A stretch of 64,000 bases of DNA, from assembly GCF_002443255.2 (NCBI RefSeq), contig NW_019211457.1, forward strand, positions 27,656,220 through 27,720,219, written 5' to 3'. The number at the start of each line of letters is the position of its first letter. Positions within the stretch are counted from its first letter, which is position 1. The notes under the pieces were generated by a model. That model did no database searches and had not been told where the DNA came from. It saw nothing but the letters and a program-made list of their open reading frames with translations. The position numbers were made by a program, and so were the translations under genes. Shown here in pieces: positions 29,882 through 43,321 of the stretch. The stretch is from Varroa destructor. Taxonomy: Eukaryota > Arthropoda > Arachnida > Mesostigmata > Varroidae.

Positions 29882-32800
29882 ACACGCTTGCTTTTCGTGC
29901 TTGAAGTGAGTCGTGGAATGGAAGGTCTAACAGCGACACCGGACATCAAACTAGACAAAATTTCTGTTTTGCTCCCCATAGTATATGTGGATACAGGACA
30001 GCAATCCTGGTCAGGAAATCGGAATAGAACGAGTACTGGTTTCGCTGATATTTACATGTACTACAATAGCTATTGGTTGTTAATTTATCGTTCACGATGG
30101 TTTCGTTCGGGATTAAACAGTAGTTGGCGCTGCGGTTCATTATACATATTTTTTTTTCCTTATGAATTACAAAAGTGGCAGTGGTCAGTGATTCAAAAGA
30201 CAGTTAAGTGACAGATAGGATTACAGACGCTGTCATGTTCTGGCTGAATCTATATATCAGGTGCCTTGCTAAGATCGACAGCGAGGTATAACCTATTTCA
30301 GGGCTGCCCTTGAATTCGCGTCTAGCTTATTTTTCGATGTCTTGTAAGAGATCTGTTCTGGCTTCTCGTTGTGGTTGGATCCTACCACCCGAAATCTTTA
30401 CGATATTCAACTCTACCCGTAATCAACGGACTGCCCCTAATTATTAACTTCTGTCTACTAGCAGAATGCATATTATCAGATTATCCGGTCTCCAAAATTG
30501 TTCTCTGCAGTCAGCGATCCTTCAAACAACAGACGAAGCCTTCTAAAGTGGGCCAAATCCCTGCACCAAAAACCAGACGAAGCATGTCAGGTAGCAGCAG
30601 CAGACGCGCATCTACCAAATACCCACTTATCCAAAACGAACTGACAGTTCTAATCATTCACATTGTCCCTACGGTCCATGATGTTGCCTTCTTCCTGTTC
30701 AGTTCTACTACAGTGACTATTCAAATAGGCTATAACATGGCAATAATGATAACAACGACGACGACGGTAAAGGATGAATGGCGGAAGAACGAGTTGGTCT
30801 GCGCCAAATTCCACAGTCTCATATGTGATAGAAACTGAAGAATCGAATCACTCGCGTCGATGTTATAGCGGCGTAATGCTACTTATGCTGTCGTAGTAGA
30901 TGTGCCCATGTTCTACGGTGTTTTCTTTAGCGTTTGTATCATTTTTCGCAATAGTCGCCATCCGTCCGAGTGGAGTCGTTAGAAGGCTCGGTCTCGGTCT
31001 TTTCGCCCGGTTTGCACTGACGGCCATTTGTCCAGCCTTCTCCCTGATAGTCAACGACATCATTTCATGCTATTTTATGCTAGCAACATTGCCAATACTA
31101 TTTCAGGCTCCTTCAAAGGGCTGGGACTGTGCATAGTACCTGTTTGTCTGCTTCACTCTGAAATCATCCTGATGGGACAAGGATGAAATGGAAGTGGACT
31201 CGGGGATAAAATAACCTCTTTGATGGCCGTACAGCCGACAACGGGCGATAGCGCTGTCTTAGTATGTTAACCGCACCCAGGGCTCCACCCTGGGACCTGC
31301 TCGCTGCACGCTCGGTCGCTGGTCGGTTATTACTTTTGCTCAATTGGCGGGTGCAGCTCGACCCGACGCTTAGACGATCAAGTTGGCTGTTACGTTTGAC
31401 GCCACATTCACCGTTTACTCCTGTCTTCAAGTGGTGATACGAACGATGGGTCGTTGCCGTAAGGGCTGCTGGATGTTGATCGTAGATGTTCCTGCTGCTG
31501 ATGCTGATGCCAGCGGAACGAGTTTCCAGGCCACACAGATATGCACTGAGCTGGGCGTTCAAGGAATGGCACGATATAGGGCTGTTGACCATCGATTGCC
31601 TTGTGTGTATACAGGTTTATACATGCTTATTATTATTATCATCGTTATTGTACTCTTTGTACGTGCAGTATAGATATAACAACGGTTGCGCTTTTTACTC
31701 CTGCTATTGGACTTGGACAGCGTGTTTACTTGTTTTTTTTTTTTGCATACTACGCCACTAGCTACACAAGCGGTGTCAGCGAGGGGTGTCCTATGCTGGT
31801 AATTTATGCATATCCTTCAAATACATGCCAATTACCAGGACGTTGTGATTGGAGGACCTGTGTATGTTATGCTAGTTTTTTTGTACCACTATCACTATCT
31901 ACAGATGGTCACTAAAACAGATAGAACATTGGTCGCGGACGTGCACCCTTGGTGGGCTGGCTATTAACAAATAAAGAAGGCGCAGGCTTCGGTGTAGGCA
32001 AGCCACCGCATAATCTACAGCGTCGGCTGTATACAGTCTGCTTTCAGCAATGAAAAGAATTAAAATCCATTGAACCAAATATGCTCAGAATAACTGTCTT
32101 ATATATGCGCCGTGTATCTGCGCATCGTTTGTCATCAATTTGGGACCAGAAATTAGCATGGCCGTGCGAATATGCACCCAGACACCCACACAAACATTAT
32201 AGCCATAGAATCGTCTCGGTGTCCATATTGTACAATCGTACATCTTCTGCTCTTCAAAATCGTGCACTGCTGGTTTAATGGGCTACTACGTCGATGACGC
32301 CCGTAACGAGCGTGCACATTAGTCGACTGGTCAACCTGGACCGACTCGCAAACCCTATCTCTACCACATTACTGTGGTAAGATTCGTTTACAGCTTCATT
32401 TCTTCACGTCTCTATGTACTTGTTCATGCTCAATAGAAATATCTACTACGATAAAACAACTTACAACTTAACAACTATCGACTGCCCATGTGTGACAAGT
32501 TATGTCTCAAAATTGGCCATACGTTTTACATATGTAATGCTTAGCCCGTATTAGCATTCTGCGATGAAGCCGAAGGCAAACAAAACAGCATGACACAGAC
32601 CACTTATTCGTAAATCTTCACCGCTAATGTCGTTGTTATTGTTATTATAACTGCGTTAGAGCCGGAAGCTTGGTTACCTTAAACTGGCTAAGTTCTGAGC
32701 GGATTTACGTCTTCTGCTAACGTGTTTTTAGTTCAATTCAGGTAACTTTAGTTGATTCCGTTTTGTTTGTCGGAGATCGGCCGTTGAGAATACGCTGATT

Positions 32801-34137
32801 TCGATTCATATGTGCTCCGACAGGCTCTAATACTTATGCCCTTACAATGGTTTTCTGCAAGTTTCAAGCAAGTTGTCATGTTGAACTGTTTTTTCATCCC
32901 TTTGTCTCCCACGCCAAGCGTCTGTCCACCTATCTTTCTGGTATGGCGTGTCTGCGATTGCGACCATATCTGCTCGCCGAAACGCGAAGGCGTCGACAAT
33001 GGCGATCTTGTCGTGTCTGTACTGCTCGTATCCATATAGCACGCACGCTACATACATGGAGGGATTTCCTCTACTTTTCGTGATGACCTGATTAGAACGT
33101 TAGATTGTCGCGAGCCTGTTAAAGGACAAACGAATTAGCAAAAAACGCCGATTACGACAACGATCATGTTTTGCAAGACGAAGATGGTGTGGACGCGCGG
33201 CGTAGGGGACGATGCCCTACAACTGCTGAAACAAATGCTGAAATAATCGTCGGGACTCGCCACAATAGACGAATACACGCCAATAATGTCAAGATCTGCT
33301 CATGATGTGGATCATGCTAATGATGATTAGAACAAACCTGATAGGTGCATCGTTCTTTTGTTTCAAGTTGAGTTTACGGGTCACTTGTCTTGCCCCGCCT
33401 GTCCATTTGTTGTGAGTGTATACTGCGTAAAGTTACGCAGAGGTTCGTGCTACTATTCCTTAGCCTTTCGAACTTTACCCGCGGCTAACAACCACGGCCG
33501 ATTGGTCTAACAAGCCCAACCACTAATATGGTCTACAAACTTGGTTGTGAAAAAAATGTATCTATCATACTTAATGTAACATACGTATTGTTATTCTGTG
33601 CACTTAGCGGAGAGTCTCCGTGCGCTATAATATCAGTTCATTGAATCGTCGATATGCTCAGCTATTGTTGTTATCGGTGCGGTTGATAAGCCGACAACTG
33701 TTTTTAAGCGGCCACTTTCTACTGCCGCATGACAAAGTATCATCGAGCGCAAAGTTGTGAAGTTTAGCCGTTGACCGAGCGAAACACCGCAGGGAACGCG
33801 CTCGGACGAATGTAAACCGTGCGCTATGAGAGACATAGCCGTCATTCGATCGAGCAGCTTTGCCGCTAATGTTGTTGTTCTTAATGTCCCTTTACGCGGG
33901 CAAATTCTGCTAGAAGTATACAGATGTCGAGTTTCATTGTTGTCATCATTATTATTATGTGATGCACTAATGGCGCGTGCTGGAATCACCGCTGCACTGT
34001 GCTGCCCCGCCCTTCGGTTACATGAAGCTGAAACGCTGACGACAGTCACCACAATAACATTAATAATAGCAACAAGAACCGAGTTCGAAGACGCATCGAC
34101 TCGGCTTGTTTTCGTTGCAAACGAACTATAGCGCCAC

Positions 34138-34175
34138 AATGATGGTGATGATCCATAATGATGATAATAATGATC
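34138..34175. repeat. imperfect GAT/AAT trinucleotide low-complexity tract
   Basis: Repeated gatg/gat/aat units (gatggtgatgatcc, atgatgataataatgatc). Non-coding. Confidence 0.7.
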
Positions 34176-37100
34176 AGACACGAAGTGTTTAGTTCAGCAG
34201 TTATTGTTTAGCGATGACAGCAGTTGTGGTGATAGAGGTATACGCGTTTGTGTCGTAGATGCAGGCGAGATGCGGCTATTTGTCAACCAACGGAGAATGG
34301 ACGGTAGATGTTCCGCACCGTTCAGATGAAAAATGCTACCGATCTTTCCAACGGCTGCAATTTTCCAAAGCTGAGATCCAGACACACGTCTCGTACCTAT
34401 TTCAGTTATTGCGGATCAATTGCCTCTTGGTTTTGTAGTAGTTGTCGCTCACACTCGATGTGGCCAACATCAACTGAAGAGCGGAACGCACGATCTAACG
34501 AGACGTCAGAAGTTTGCACAAACTACTAGCAAATTACACGAAAATACTTAAGAAGTATGTTTCACTTCTTGTAGTAGGTGACGCTATGCATTTCGCTTCG
34601 ACACAACGCGCACACATGACCCAAACACGCGATATATATAGCACGTGTTGACATCTTCACCAGCTACGTTCTCTGTCGTCCCTCCGTGCTCGCTTCCGTC
34701 AGACGCAGAAACCCTTTTAGTTTATCGACGGCGCATCCCGATCTCTACTAGATCCATTAACGATAGAAGTTGCCATGTCATATCGGTCGTTGCGGTGGTT
34801 GGAAGAACGCCGACTCGTTAGGCAGTCCGCAGATCTGCCGCGCCTGACTTTTTGACTGTTTATGTGTTGGCTGTCGAACGTTACTATTCATATTACGTCG
34901 CAGAATTAGCAGGGAGTCGAAAAAGGGTGAATTACTTCGTATCCCGGCAACAGCAATCATAGCAAACGTAGTACGATCAAGTGCATTCGAGTAGCGCGTT
35001 CTCTTCGATGCTAGATGTGCTTTTCGATTGATCACGGCTGTGAACGTTAAGGAAACTGGTCGATTGCACTCGCATGATCCTTCTTTTCCAGTAAATGCCC
35101 TTGTAGTGAACATTCCGTCTGTCTGTTTCTTCGAACACCTCCACAAACAGCTTTCCGTCTTCAACGAGGGGCCGACCGGCGGTAGCAGCGGCATCTAATT
35201 GTTATAATCGATGGTGAATTTCCGCAAATTTACTATTCGCGACAGTAAGATGACGGTGCCCACGGGTGGCCAACCTGCGCTCGCTTTTCGACTCTGATTC
35301 GAAGTGTGTGGGGCCCTTAAGTTGCTTGAACAAGGGTGGAAATCGGGCGAGGATCACTACGGCTGCGTCGTGTTAGCTATTCATTTCGTAGAAAAGAGCT
35401 TCGTCTGACCGTTGGCTCGCCATAGGTTTTTGGGTTTAGATTAGTTTACGCGATAAAAGATAAAACGAAAGTTGGGCAGTATTTAGCCAGAGCGGAGTTT
35501 ACCCTTTATCGAGCGAAAGCAGTATGCGGAATATGACATAGGCATAGTTCTAAGCTAGTAAGCGTCATTGATTTACTCTGCGTCGACGATAAAGTGGGTT
35601 CGGTGGGAATCTGAATGATGGTACTGCTGAGTGTGAGGTAGCTTGGCGAGGTGGTCGACTGACTATGTGGGTCGTGAAATCGACAAGCAGCCATACAATA
35701 ATACCGTTATTATCATGACAAACAACCGTAGCCAATATTGGTATGTTGAACTATGAATATCGAAAGACAAACATTCACTATTTCTCAAATGGATTCATGT
35801 GTGCACACACAGATAATCATTGATCATAGAGGCCTGTCAGATGCGCAGTAGACACTGCCCACTTTCGGTTTCGTTTCGTCTAAAAAAGTACTGCCAGATA
35901 AGCTATCTGCTTGGTGGAGGCGTGCGAGACATGGATATAACCCGATTCAATATTCATCATTATTTCCGCTTCTACATTGGCGACAACGGAATCAACTGCA
36001 TCAGGTGCTATTACCGCTTCGGCTGCTGGAACCGACCTCAGATGTCATTAACGCCTGAAGATTGCTTCTACAACGACGATCCCTAATCGCTGCCGATCCC
36101 AACCGCGCGCCGGGGATTGTGCGCAGAAAAAAGACGTAGAGATGGAAATGACGAAGTAAAAAACGGAGACCTATAGAGTGGTCCATAGACTAGAAAATGA
36201 ATAGCGACTTCGTCTTACACTCTTCGGCCTTTCGCTTTCTGCCGAAGAAGGCTACAGTTGGAAAAGATCGCAATGCTGCCCCGGCAGGCTAACGTTACGG
36301 AGAAGTAAGAAATTGAACTCAGACAGCAGCTTTAAGGGCCGCCCCTGCCGTCGTCGCTGCAAACGTAACTGGTACTTGTTGCCGGCCTCTGCCGGTTTTC
36401 ATCGCTGCCACGCGTCATCCCAAGCGACAGCAGCCATGATTGTAAAGGTATTATCATTATTACATTATACTTGTCTCTGTATAGCCGCTATGGTGTATCC
36501 TGTCTTCGTTGTATCGCTGGGATATCGGGCGAGCCCGGCGACTAGACGAGGAACAGTCGCTCTTCGACATAAATGGACACTGCCGCAGGGAAGGAATCAG
36601 ACTAAGTGAGAAACTTGTGTCGTCCGAAGCCATGCAAGCGGCTGAAGGGCCCCGATGACGAAACGCACGCATTGAGAGACAAACGGACTTCGACCCCGCA
36701 ATATTATACTATGATTATATACTGTGGTAGTACTATCAGTGCTGCTGCTGCTGGTAGCACTAGCATTACTGCGTTATAATATTATAGTTGACTGAAATAG
36801 GATGAAATCGCGACTAGCCGGTGACTCATTCCAGCAAAAGTCCAGAACATGCGTAGCTGGCCAAAAGTCAACCGACAGCAACAATGATAACACCAGTAGA
36901 CATTGACACAGCAGACAACATAAGAACGATGCAGGAGCAGCTGGTGGCCCCGGCTCAAGAAGGCCTTTAGTGAGTCTTCCCCGCGAGCTGTTTGAAGGAA
37001 TTTGCCTGACAAGCGGCCAATATAATTTGAAAGAGTGGCCGCAGCGCCGGCAAAACAAGACATACACAAAGATCAAAATGGCTGACGAAGCAGATATAAG

Positions 37101-37724
37101 CGAAGAGCTGTATGGCTACATGGAAACTAGCAATAGCATCAGGCCGTGTCATACTTTCAGGCAATACGCTAGAATCATCGATGCCAATTTCTCTTCCATG
37201 GAGTCTGCGAACGCGATAACGGAGTTGGATGAAATGAACGTTTAGCTGATACGGCTTAGTCCACTGCAATAGCATAAACATCAGAGACAGAATCAATAGT
37301 GACATTATAGTTTCATTGTTTCAATGCGGCTCTACTTAACGTTTCTGTTCTGCTTCCAGAAACGCAAGCCAGAAGAGGGCAGCAGTCATCCACTACTTTT
37401 TCATAGGATGGCTCATGTTTGTGGTGCTAACAGCAGCGCACCACCGATGGCGCTTATCTGATGATGATAATGATGCTAATTTTTGCCAGTCTCGCCATCT
37501 TTGTCGTCTATTTAGTCCCTGTCATTTACTTACCGTCGTGGGGTCTGTGATAATGCTGTTTTTGTCTACGATATAGCTTCCTTGTACGGACGGAACAGAA
37601 ACTAAGACACATGCTTAGTGCTGTTGCTAAAGACATGAAGATGATTCAATGGCTAAGTAGCCGTTTATTAGTATATTTGTCTCCCTGAGATTCGAAGTAG
37701 ATTTGGGAGTTCTGTCGTGACACC

Positions 37725-37755
37725 ATATATATCTATCTATATATATATATATATA
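37725..37755. repeat. (AT)n/(ATCT) microsatellite
   Basis: Alternating AT with two CTAT interruptions in non-coding DNA. Confidence 0.92.
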
Positions 37756-40140
37756 GGATAGGGCCTGTCGGCAGGATAAATCGGCTCAATAATTTCGACA
37801 GCTCAGTCGGAATCCGCCAGAGGACCGCCGTGTCGCTGACCCGGCAATGACAGCGATCTTCATCCTTTCGGCAGTCATTCTTCGCTGGATCTGCTTGCAG
37901 AACTCGATTCCACAAAATGTCAAGTAAGCAAAGTGTCGCTTTGTAGTCTGTCCATTTGTCCACAAAGAAAAGCATCTAGAAATGTGGAAGTGTGGTTGAC
38001 TTGGCAGCACGAGCTTGATGGCGGGGTATCCAAGTCCCACTATTATGGCCTAAGCTCATTCCACAGGCCATAATCGTGGGAACCTTCTCTGCAGCTTAGT
38101 CTGCTTTATATCTCTGTGGGTTTACTATGAGTCTGAGATCATGTCAAAACAACACACTGCAGTAATTCTAACACCCCGATCACCCGGCGGAGTGCATCTA
38201 TTTACTGGATGCCGAGCAGGAACAAGGATCCACAGTTCATTTCGAGAAAATGCTAGTTGTGGTAGGAAAGTGATCACAGATGTTTAACTTCTGTTTGTTT
38301 GCGATAGATTCTAAACAATCACCCGTTCTCAATTCCGTTCCTGCAGTAGTTTTTGTACGAGTATTCGTGTACGATGGATGCTGGAAGTCCAAACTAATTA
38401 TAGGTATGCAAAACGATCTCGCTTACGTCTTCCAGTAAGCAGTACGTTTCCATTCACGCCATCCGTTTTGCCTATTTCTTTTTTACCTTTTCTATTGTTT
38501 GCGACCCTTTAGTCAACCTCAAAAAGAGTTTTCTGTTTAGGGTAACGTTTGTCGCCTAAGAGGCGTCCCTTATACACAGTGTATTACAAGTGTTTACTGC
38601 AGGATATTCGCGATCTTTTGTTGGGGTCTCTATTGCTTAAATGAAACATCTTAGACGATAGTCTATGTAGATATGTACCCGCCTATAGATTCGTTTGTGT
38701 CAAGATTTGTCTATGTAGGGAACACATCTGGAAATCTCTTCCGCATGAAGGTGATCGCACAAGTAGGAACACATATATTCAATCGTCAATTGTTTGTTTT
38801 TCCGACTTTGTAGGTTTCCGCTAGACTTTTCAAAAGTTTTGCGAAAGTTTTCAGCAGATCAACTACATTTGTCATACGTTCTTCTTTTTTCAGAAATCAT
38901 GTCTACAACCGAAATAATCACCGTATGCCATAACTAACGGTATCACGCGTAACAACAGTTCCCATTAGGCTTATAAAATACTGATATTGATGAATATGGA
39001 CGACTTCGGGCCTATTATTATATTTAGTATTTTATTACGTGATTTCATTGAGCCTGCATGTGTCCATGGTTACAACTATCGAATGCAGGCTAATGAGAAT
39101 CCTAGTTTGGGCTGCTTATTAAGATCGGCATCTATGGGCTTCTGTTCAGTCTGCTCACAGCTCGGTGTATATTATTTGAATTGTTTCCCATCATCGTCGA
39201 CTTTCATTACTTTTTTAAATCCCAGCAATGGGCAATTCTGTACGTGTCACCGCTGATGTTAACGGTCGCAGTCTCTCCACGTTGTGCTAATGGCATCGAA
39301 AGCAGTTCCAGGCTGGCAGCTGCGGCTTCTGGCCTATGAAGCGGCTCTTGATAATACCGTACAGAGCTAATTAATGTCAATGTGTGCTTTTTTTCTTGGC
39401 CCGCTGATTGCTGGAATCATTCACTCGAGCTGAGCATCTGGACCATCGTTATATACGTTGCTTGTGACTCTGTACAGTTATCTAGTTGCTGTAATGACGC
39501 CAGCCTGAGCCTGAGAAGACGCGGTATCGTCTCGCTGTTCCACTGCAATCTTGTCTGTGCGCAGGAAACTAGTCCAGCCGTCGCGGCTACGGTTGGTCGC
39601 TGATTGGCTGCCTCCCGCGGACGGATGCCAGGGTCCAGATCCTGGTGCAGCAGGATAGCGGCAGCGCTGCTGTTGCTGCTTTGGACAATCATCCTTGTCA
39701 TTGTACTTATCACGTGGTCATGCCTGTTTGTCTACTATAATAAATAAGCCAACTGCTATCGTAGCCACGATCTGCCGGGATAAACGTCCGTCCGAAAAAC
39801 TTACTATTCGCTCCCTGGAAGTACTGATAGGACGCGCGTACATCGGTTACCCGCAAAGATGACAACGGCACAAGCAGCAGCAACTATAGTAGCGGTAGTA
39901 GGCGTCGCCGATGGCGGAACGTCTTCGACACAACTGATCCGCGTTTTTCGGGCTTTCTTTGGTCGATCGCGGATTCTCGCTTAAGGCCAGCAGTCCATCG
40001 ACTGGCTTCGTCTCCTCGTCGACGTTCGAACTATGCCGCAATAGTAATGTTTACGGCAACTACAACAAAAAAAGGAAATCCGAAGACTTATCGGAAAGCG
40101 AGTTTCGTATGGGCTCGACATGGCAGACTGATGCCAGGAT

Positions 40141-40203
40141 ACCTGCCTGCAGCGATATATTGTACAGGCACTTGGTCGGCACAATATATCGCTGTGGACA
40201 GGT
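40141..40203 (+). other. strong inverted repeat / RNA hairpin (23-bp arms, 17-nt loop)
   Basis: Arm 1 (40141-40163) and arm 2 (40181-40203) are near-perfect inverted repeats. The inner 14 bp are exact (CAGCGATATATTGT against ACAATATATCGCTG). Read as + strand RNA, the 23 positions give 20 Watson-Crick pairs, two wobble pairs and one C/A mismatch. On the minus strand the two wobbles become mismatches, so the + transcript folds better. It lies about 2 kb upstream of the first visible echinoid exon, in the same orientation, so it may be intronic to that gene. It could be an intronic hairpin RNA, a small palindromic MITE remnant, or chance. Confidence 0.85.
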
Positions 40204-40879
40204 AGACTAATAAGGCAGGGCACTATCAGCGCCGTTGATTCAACATGCTTCAGCACTCTTATCGAACGGACCCAGGACGACGATGACTACGGCGCCGCTG
40301 GCGTTATAAGCGTTAGTCGAATCAACAGGTGCCGAAAGCTGATAGTGGAAATTAATGCGGTGAAAATTGAAAACGATTTTACCTTCTACAACGATCGTCG
40401 TACATTGTAGTCCATTCTTTGTAGAGTATGCAAGGCTGGTCGCAGTTGGCCCCCCGAAATACTCGGTTTTTATGTTTGTTTCGTCCGCTAAGCTGGTCTC
40501 CCACGTTTTTTCTATTTTCATTAGGCTACAGTCTAGCAGCGGTAAACGTATAATAGGTGCAGTGGTTATATTCTGGTCTGAATTATTTATTCCATGCCGC
40601 CACACAATACTAGAGCCCCGAACATGGTGTGTGAAGCGTCCGATTCGTGAGCAGTGGCAGAGTCGCAAGCTGTCCACTCTTCGCGTTTGCCGACTGTGAA
40701 GGCTGATGACAATCCAGTGCGATATAGACGCACGTAAAGTGACTTCAGCAGCGGCGACCAGCTCTAACATATGGGTTTAAAAGCGGCTTGGCAGTAAAAA
40801 GTCTGATAACAACAAGCGCGCATAAATGACAACGCCATGCAATGAAGACCACAAGTAGACAGGTGCTTGTAATCATGCG

Positions 40880-40898
40880 CACACACACACACACACAC
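40880..40898. repeat. (CA)n microsatellite
   Basis: Nineteen bases of uninterrupted CA repeat in non-coding DNA about 1.3 kb upstream of the first echinoid exon seen. Confidence 0.93.
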
Positions 40899-42163
40899 GC
40901 CCGCTGTTTAACACAGGCATGGTGGAAATCTGTACTTTCTCAAGATGGTGTGGTACTTCTCTCCGGCTGTGTTTATATTGTAGTTCAAGTTCAAGGAGTC
41001 AAGCTGGTCAGTCTGCCAATCGTGAATGCACTACGGTGAAAAAGCTCTCGTAAACCATGAACCAACAACCGCGAGACGCGCCAGTGTCGGAGATTATCGC
41101 ATTGGCATCGAATAGTACCACGCAGACTCAGATTTTCCAAGTACATGCGTAACGAGGTGTGTAGCTTCGCATAGTCTGATATGGTCACATACGTATGAAA
41201 TTATACAAGACCTCGTGTAATATCGTGGTAACCGTACAGAACTACAGTAGAAGGAAACGAAGGAACAAAGCAGCAGCGAGTAAGTTCGGAAATGCCATAA
41301 TTAGATACCAGGATGCCAACACAGTTTCCGACGACGTTGGCAGTTGGTAACGGCTTCTTACTTGAGCAGTTGGTTGGCAAACTTCTTTTGGACAGCCTTG
41401 TTTTCTTTGCTAAACCAGAGTATCATAGACCACTACGCTCTTACAATAGTGAGCACAGTGTGTACACAGAAGATCCGTATACGGTGGGTGCTTTCCGATG
41501 TCGCCAAAGGCTCAGTCAACCTGACGCGTTAATCGTTCCGATGGCCTTCGGCAACGCGAGCGTAACATCGCCTGATCATTGGGCGCAACAATGGTATCGA
41601 CCACTGCCATATCGCTGCCCTCGCAGGACTCCACTGGCCTGATGACACCAACCCGGGGGCAAACTTGTTTCGTTTTGGTCGCTAAACCGGGAAATTTCGT
41701 TGGTGCCCCTCATAGCAAGAAAAGCAGAAACTGATAAGAAAGCCATATTGTGAGAATATATGCATGCAACACACAGGCGTAAATAATAATCAACACCTAG
41801 GACATTTAGGGTTCTCAGTGAAAAACATAGTCAAACACAGAAATTGTTATGCGTGTCGAAACATTGCACAAGGGGACTCAATGTTAACGCTGGTTGATTG
41901 TAGAGGGACAGATTAACCATAACCACAAACTGTTGTTGGGTTTGTTTGGTTTTGTGTAGTACGGCTTAAACAGCGAATCGGTGGTATGGCTGTTCGATCT
42001 CTCCGATAGGCCACAGTATTTTAACGGACGGGTCTGGATAGCTTAAAAATGACATTTAGAATAAGTCGGTGATAAATATTCATCTTTTATGCATGGATTC
42101 TAATAGTATAATGAAAAATTAATAACTTCTAAAATACGATAGATTTTTTCGTAATGTTTTCAG

Positions 42164-43321
42164 TAAATTCATTGGAGGAACATGATCTGCGAGAGGGTGA
42201 TAATGTCGTTCTCGAATGTCCCCGAATCAACAAATACACACCGGAACGGAATGCGGTTCTATTCTGGACACGAAAACTATCAGGTCAAACTACGAGCAAT
42301 GCTGCGGTCGGGGACACGTCTCTGGAGACCGGTTACACCGTGACCCTCGAAGAGGATATGTACAAGCTGGAAATTGATGACACACGGTATGAACGCGATG
42401 ACGGAGTGTTTCGTTGCGAAGCTAGAGAAAAAGGCACAGGGAAAATTATGTACGCAAAGGAGCATCGCGTCACCATACTGATGGCGCCCGGTGAGCCGAA
42501 AATTCGTCCATCACCGCTGCTAACCGAAGAGGGAAAGACGTATAATCTGACTTGTTCGTCGGTCGGAGGCAGTCCCGATCCCGATATCATGTGGGTCAAG
42601 GACGGTCAGGAGGTTCCGTCTGAACTTAAACAAGGCGGTCAACGCGATAATCCGACAAAAGCTATCCTCACTGTGATACCGACCAAAAATGATGATCGAG
42701 CACAATATACTTGCATGGTACGCAGCCGAGCTCTGCCTTCGGGAACGCACCTCGACTCCAAAGTAACCCTCAGGGTGTCGTACGCCCCGAAGGTATCTGT
42801 TGGTGAAGAGGTCCTCCGAGTGATGCAAGGAGAGAACGCTGTACTGAACTGCAAGGCTGATGCCAATCCAGAGGTCCGCAACATAAAGTGGTATCGTGGT
42901 AAGCAACTGGTAAGCAACAGTGGTTCTCACGTTCTTAAGGCAGTGACCCCGGATGACTCTAATGAGTACACATGCATTGCACAAAACGGTGTCCTGCCCG
43001 ATGGCCAAGCTACAGTACGTTTGGATGTTCTTTATGGACCCCGAGTGCGAGTTCCATCGGAGCGTGAAGCTAATGAAAACGATCGGGTCATGGTTATCTG
43101 CGAAGTCGAATCCAATCCCGAACCGTCGAGAATTTACTGGATACGTGAGGGTGACGACTTCCGTCAAGAAGGGCCAGTTCTGAACATCGAACCCGCGATG
43201 CCCAGGGATACCGGCCTTTACTTTTGTGTCGCCGAGGTTGCTATGGTTCCGTCAACTATGAGTCGGCAAAACTTCGAGTCAAAGGTGGTAGGAAACGCAA
43301 CCCTTCAGCTTAACGTCAAGC
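42164..43321 (+). CDS. ed: echinoid exon encoding Ig domains 1-4
   Basis: The acceptor is the T-rich ttttcag ending at 42163. The exon opens with two bases completing a codon begun in an unseen upstream exon. It ends at 43321 before the strong donor GTAAGT. It encodes four Ig domains without an intervening intron. Ig1 has Cys at about residues 22 and 88 counted from the intronic ATG at 42154. Ig2 starts at APGEPKI, Ig3 at APKVSVG and Ig4 at GPRVRVP. Each ends in the usual YxC strand F motif (FRCEAR, YTCMVR, YTCIAQ, YFCVAE). The last full residues before the splice are LQLNVK. The long minus-strand open frame at 42520-43167 is a shadow of this exon. Confidence 0.94.

Larger units (their letters stand above)
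26443..42163. other. non-coding region immediately upstream of the first visible echinoid exon
   Basis: The segment ends in the acceptor cgtaatgttttcag used by echinoid, so at least its right end is intronic. It holds the tRNA-like sequence (29794), the AT and CA microsatellites and the hairpin at 40141. The exon carrying the echinoid signal peptide was not identified here. Confidence 0.6.

Noticed and set aside
30371..30838. 155-codon plus-strand open frame
   Set aside because: Composition is not protein-family-like (Ser/Thr runs from simple repeats) and there is no homology I recognise.
31276..31294. CCCAGGG/CCCTGGG hairpin with 5-nt loop
   Set aside because: Only seven base pairs with no T-run or conserved context. 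Expected by chance at this scale.
33633..34181. 182-codon minus-strand open frame
   Set aside because: Low-complexity composition (His/Tyr/Ser, Asn/Asp runs), no domain, a competing open frame on the other strand and no splice or homology support. This length is possible by chance in 64 kb.
36436..36534. Hydrophobic Met-initiated stretch that could be the echinoid signal-peptide exon
   Set aside because: It resembles a signal peptide, but I found no convincing phase-1 donor after it to join the acceptor at 42164, so it is not called.
40240..40770. 176-codon minus-strand open frame
   Set aside because: No recognisable motif, and a 110-codon frame overlaps on the other strand. Treated as chance.
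42520..43167. 215-codon minus-strand open frame
   Set aside because: It is the antisense shadow of the echinoid Ig exon, which has unambiguous homology on the plus strand.
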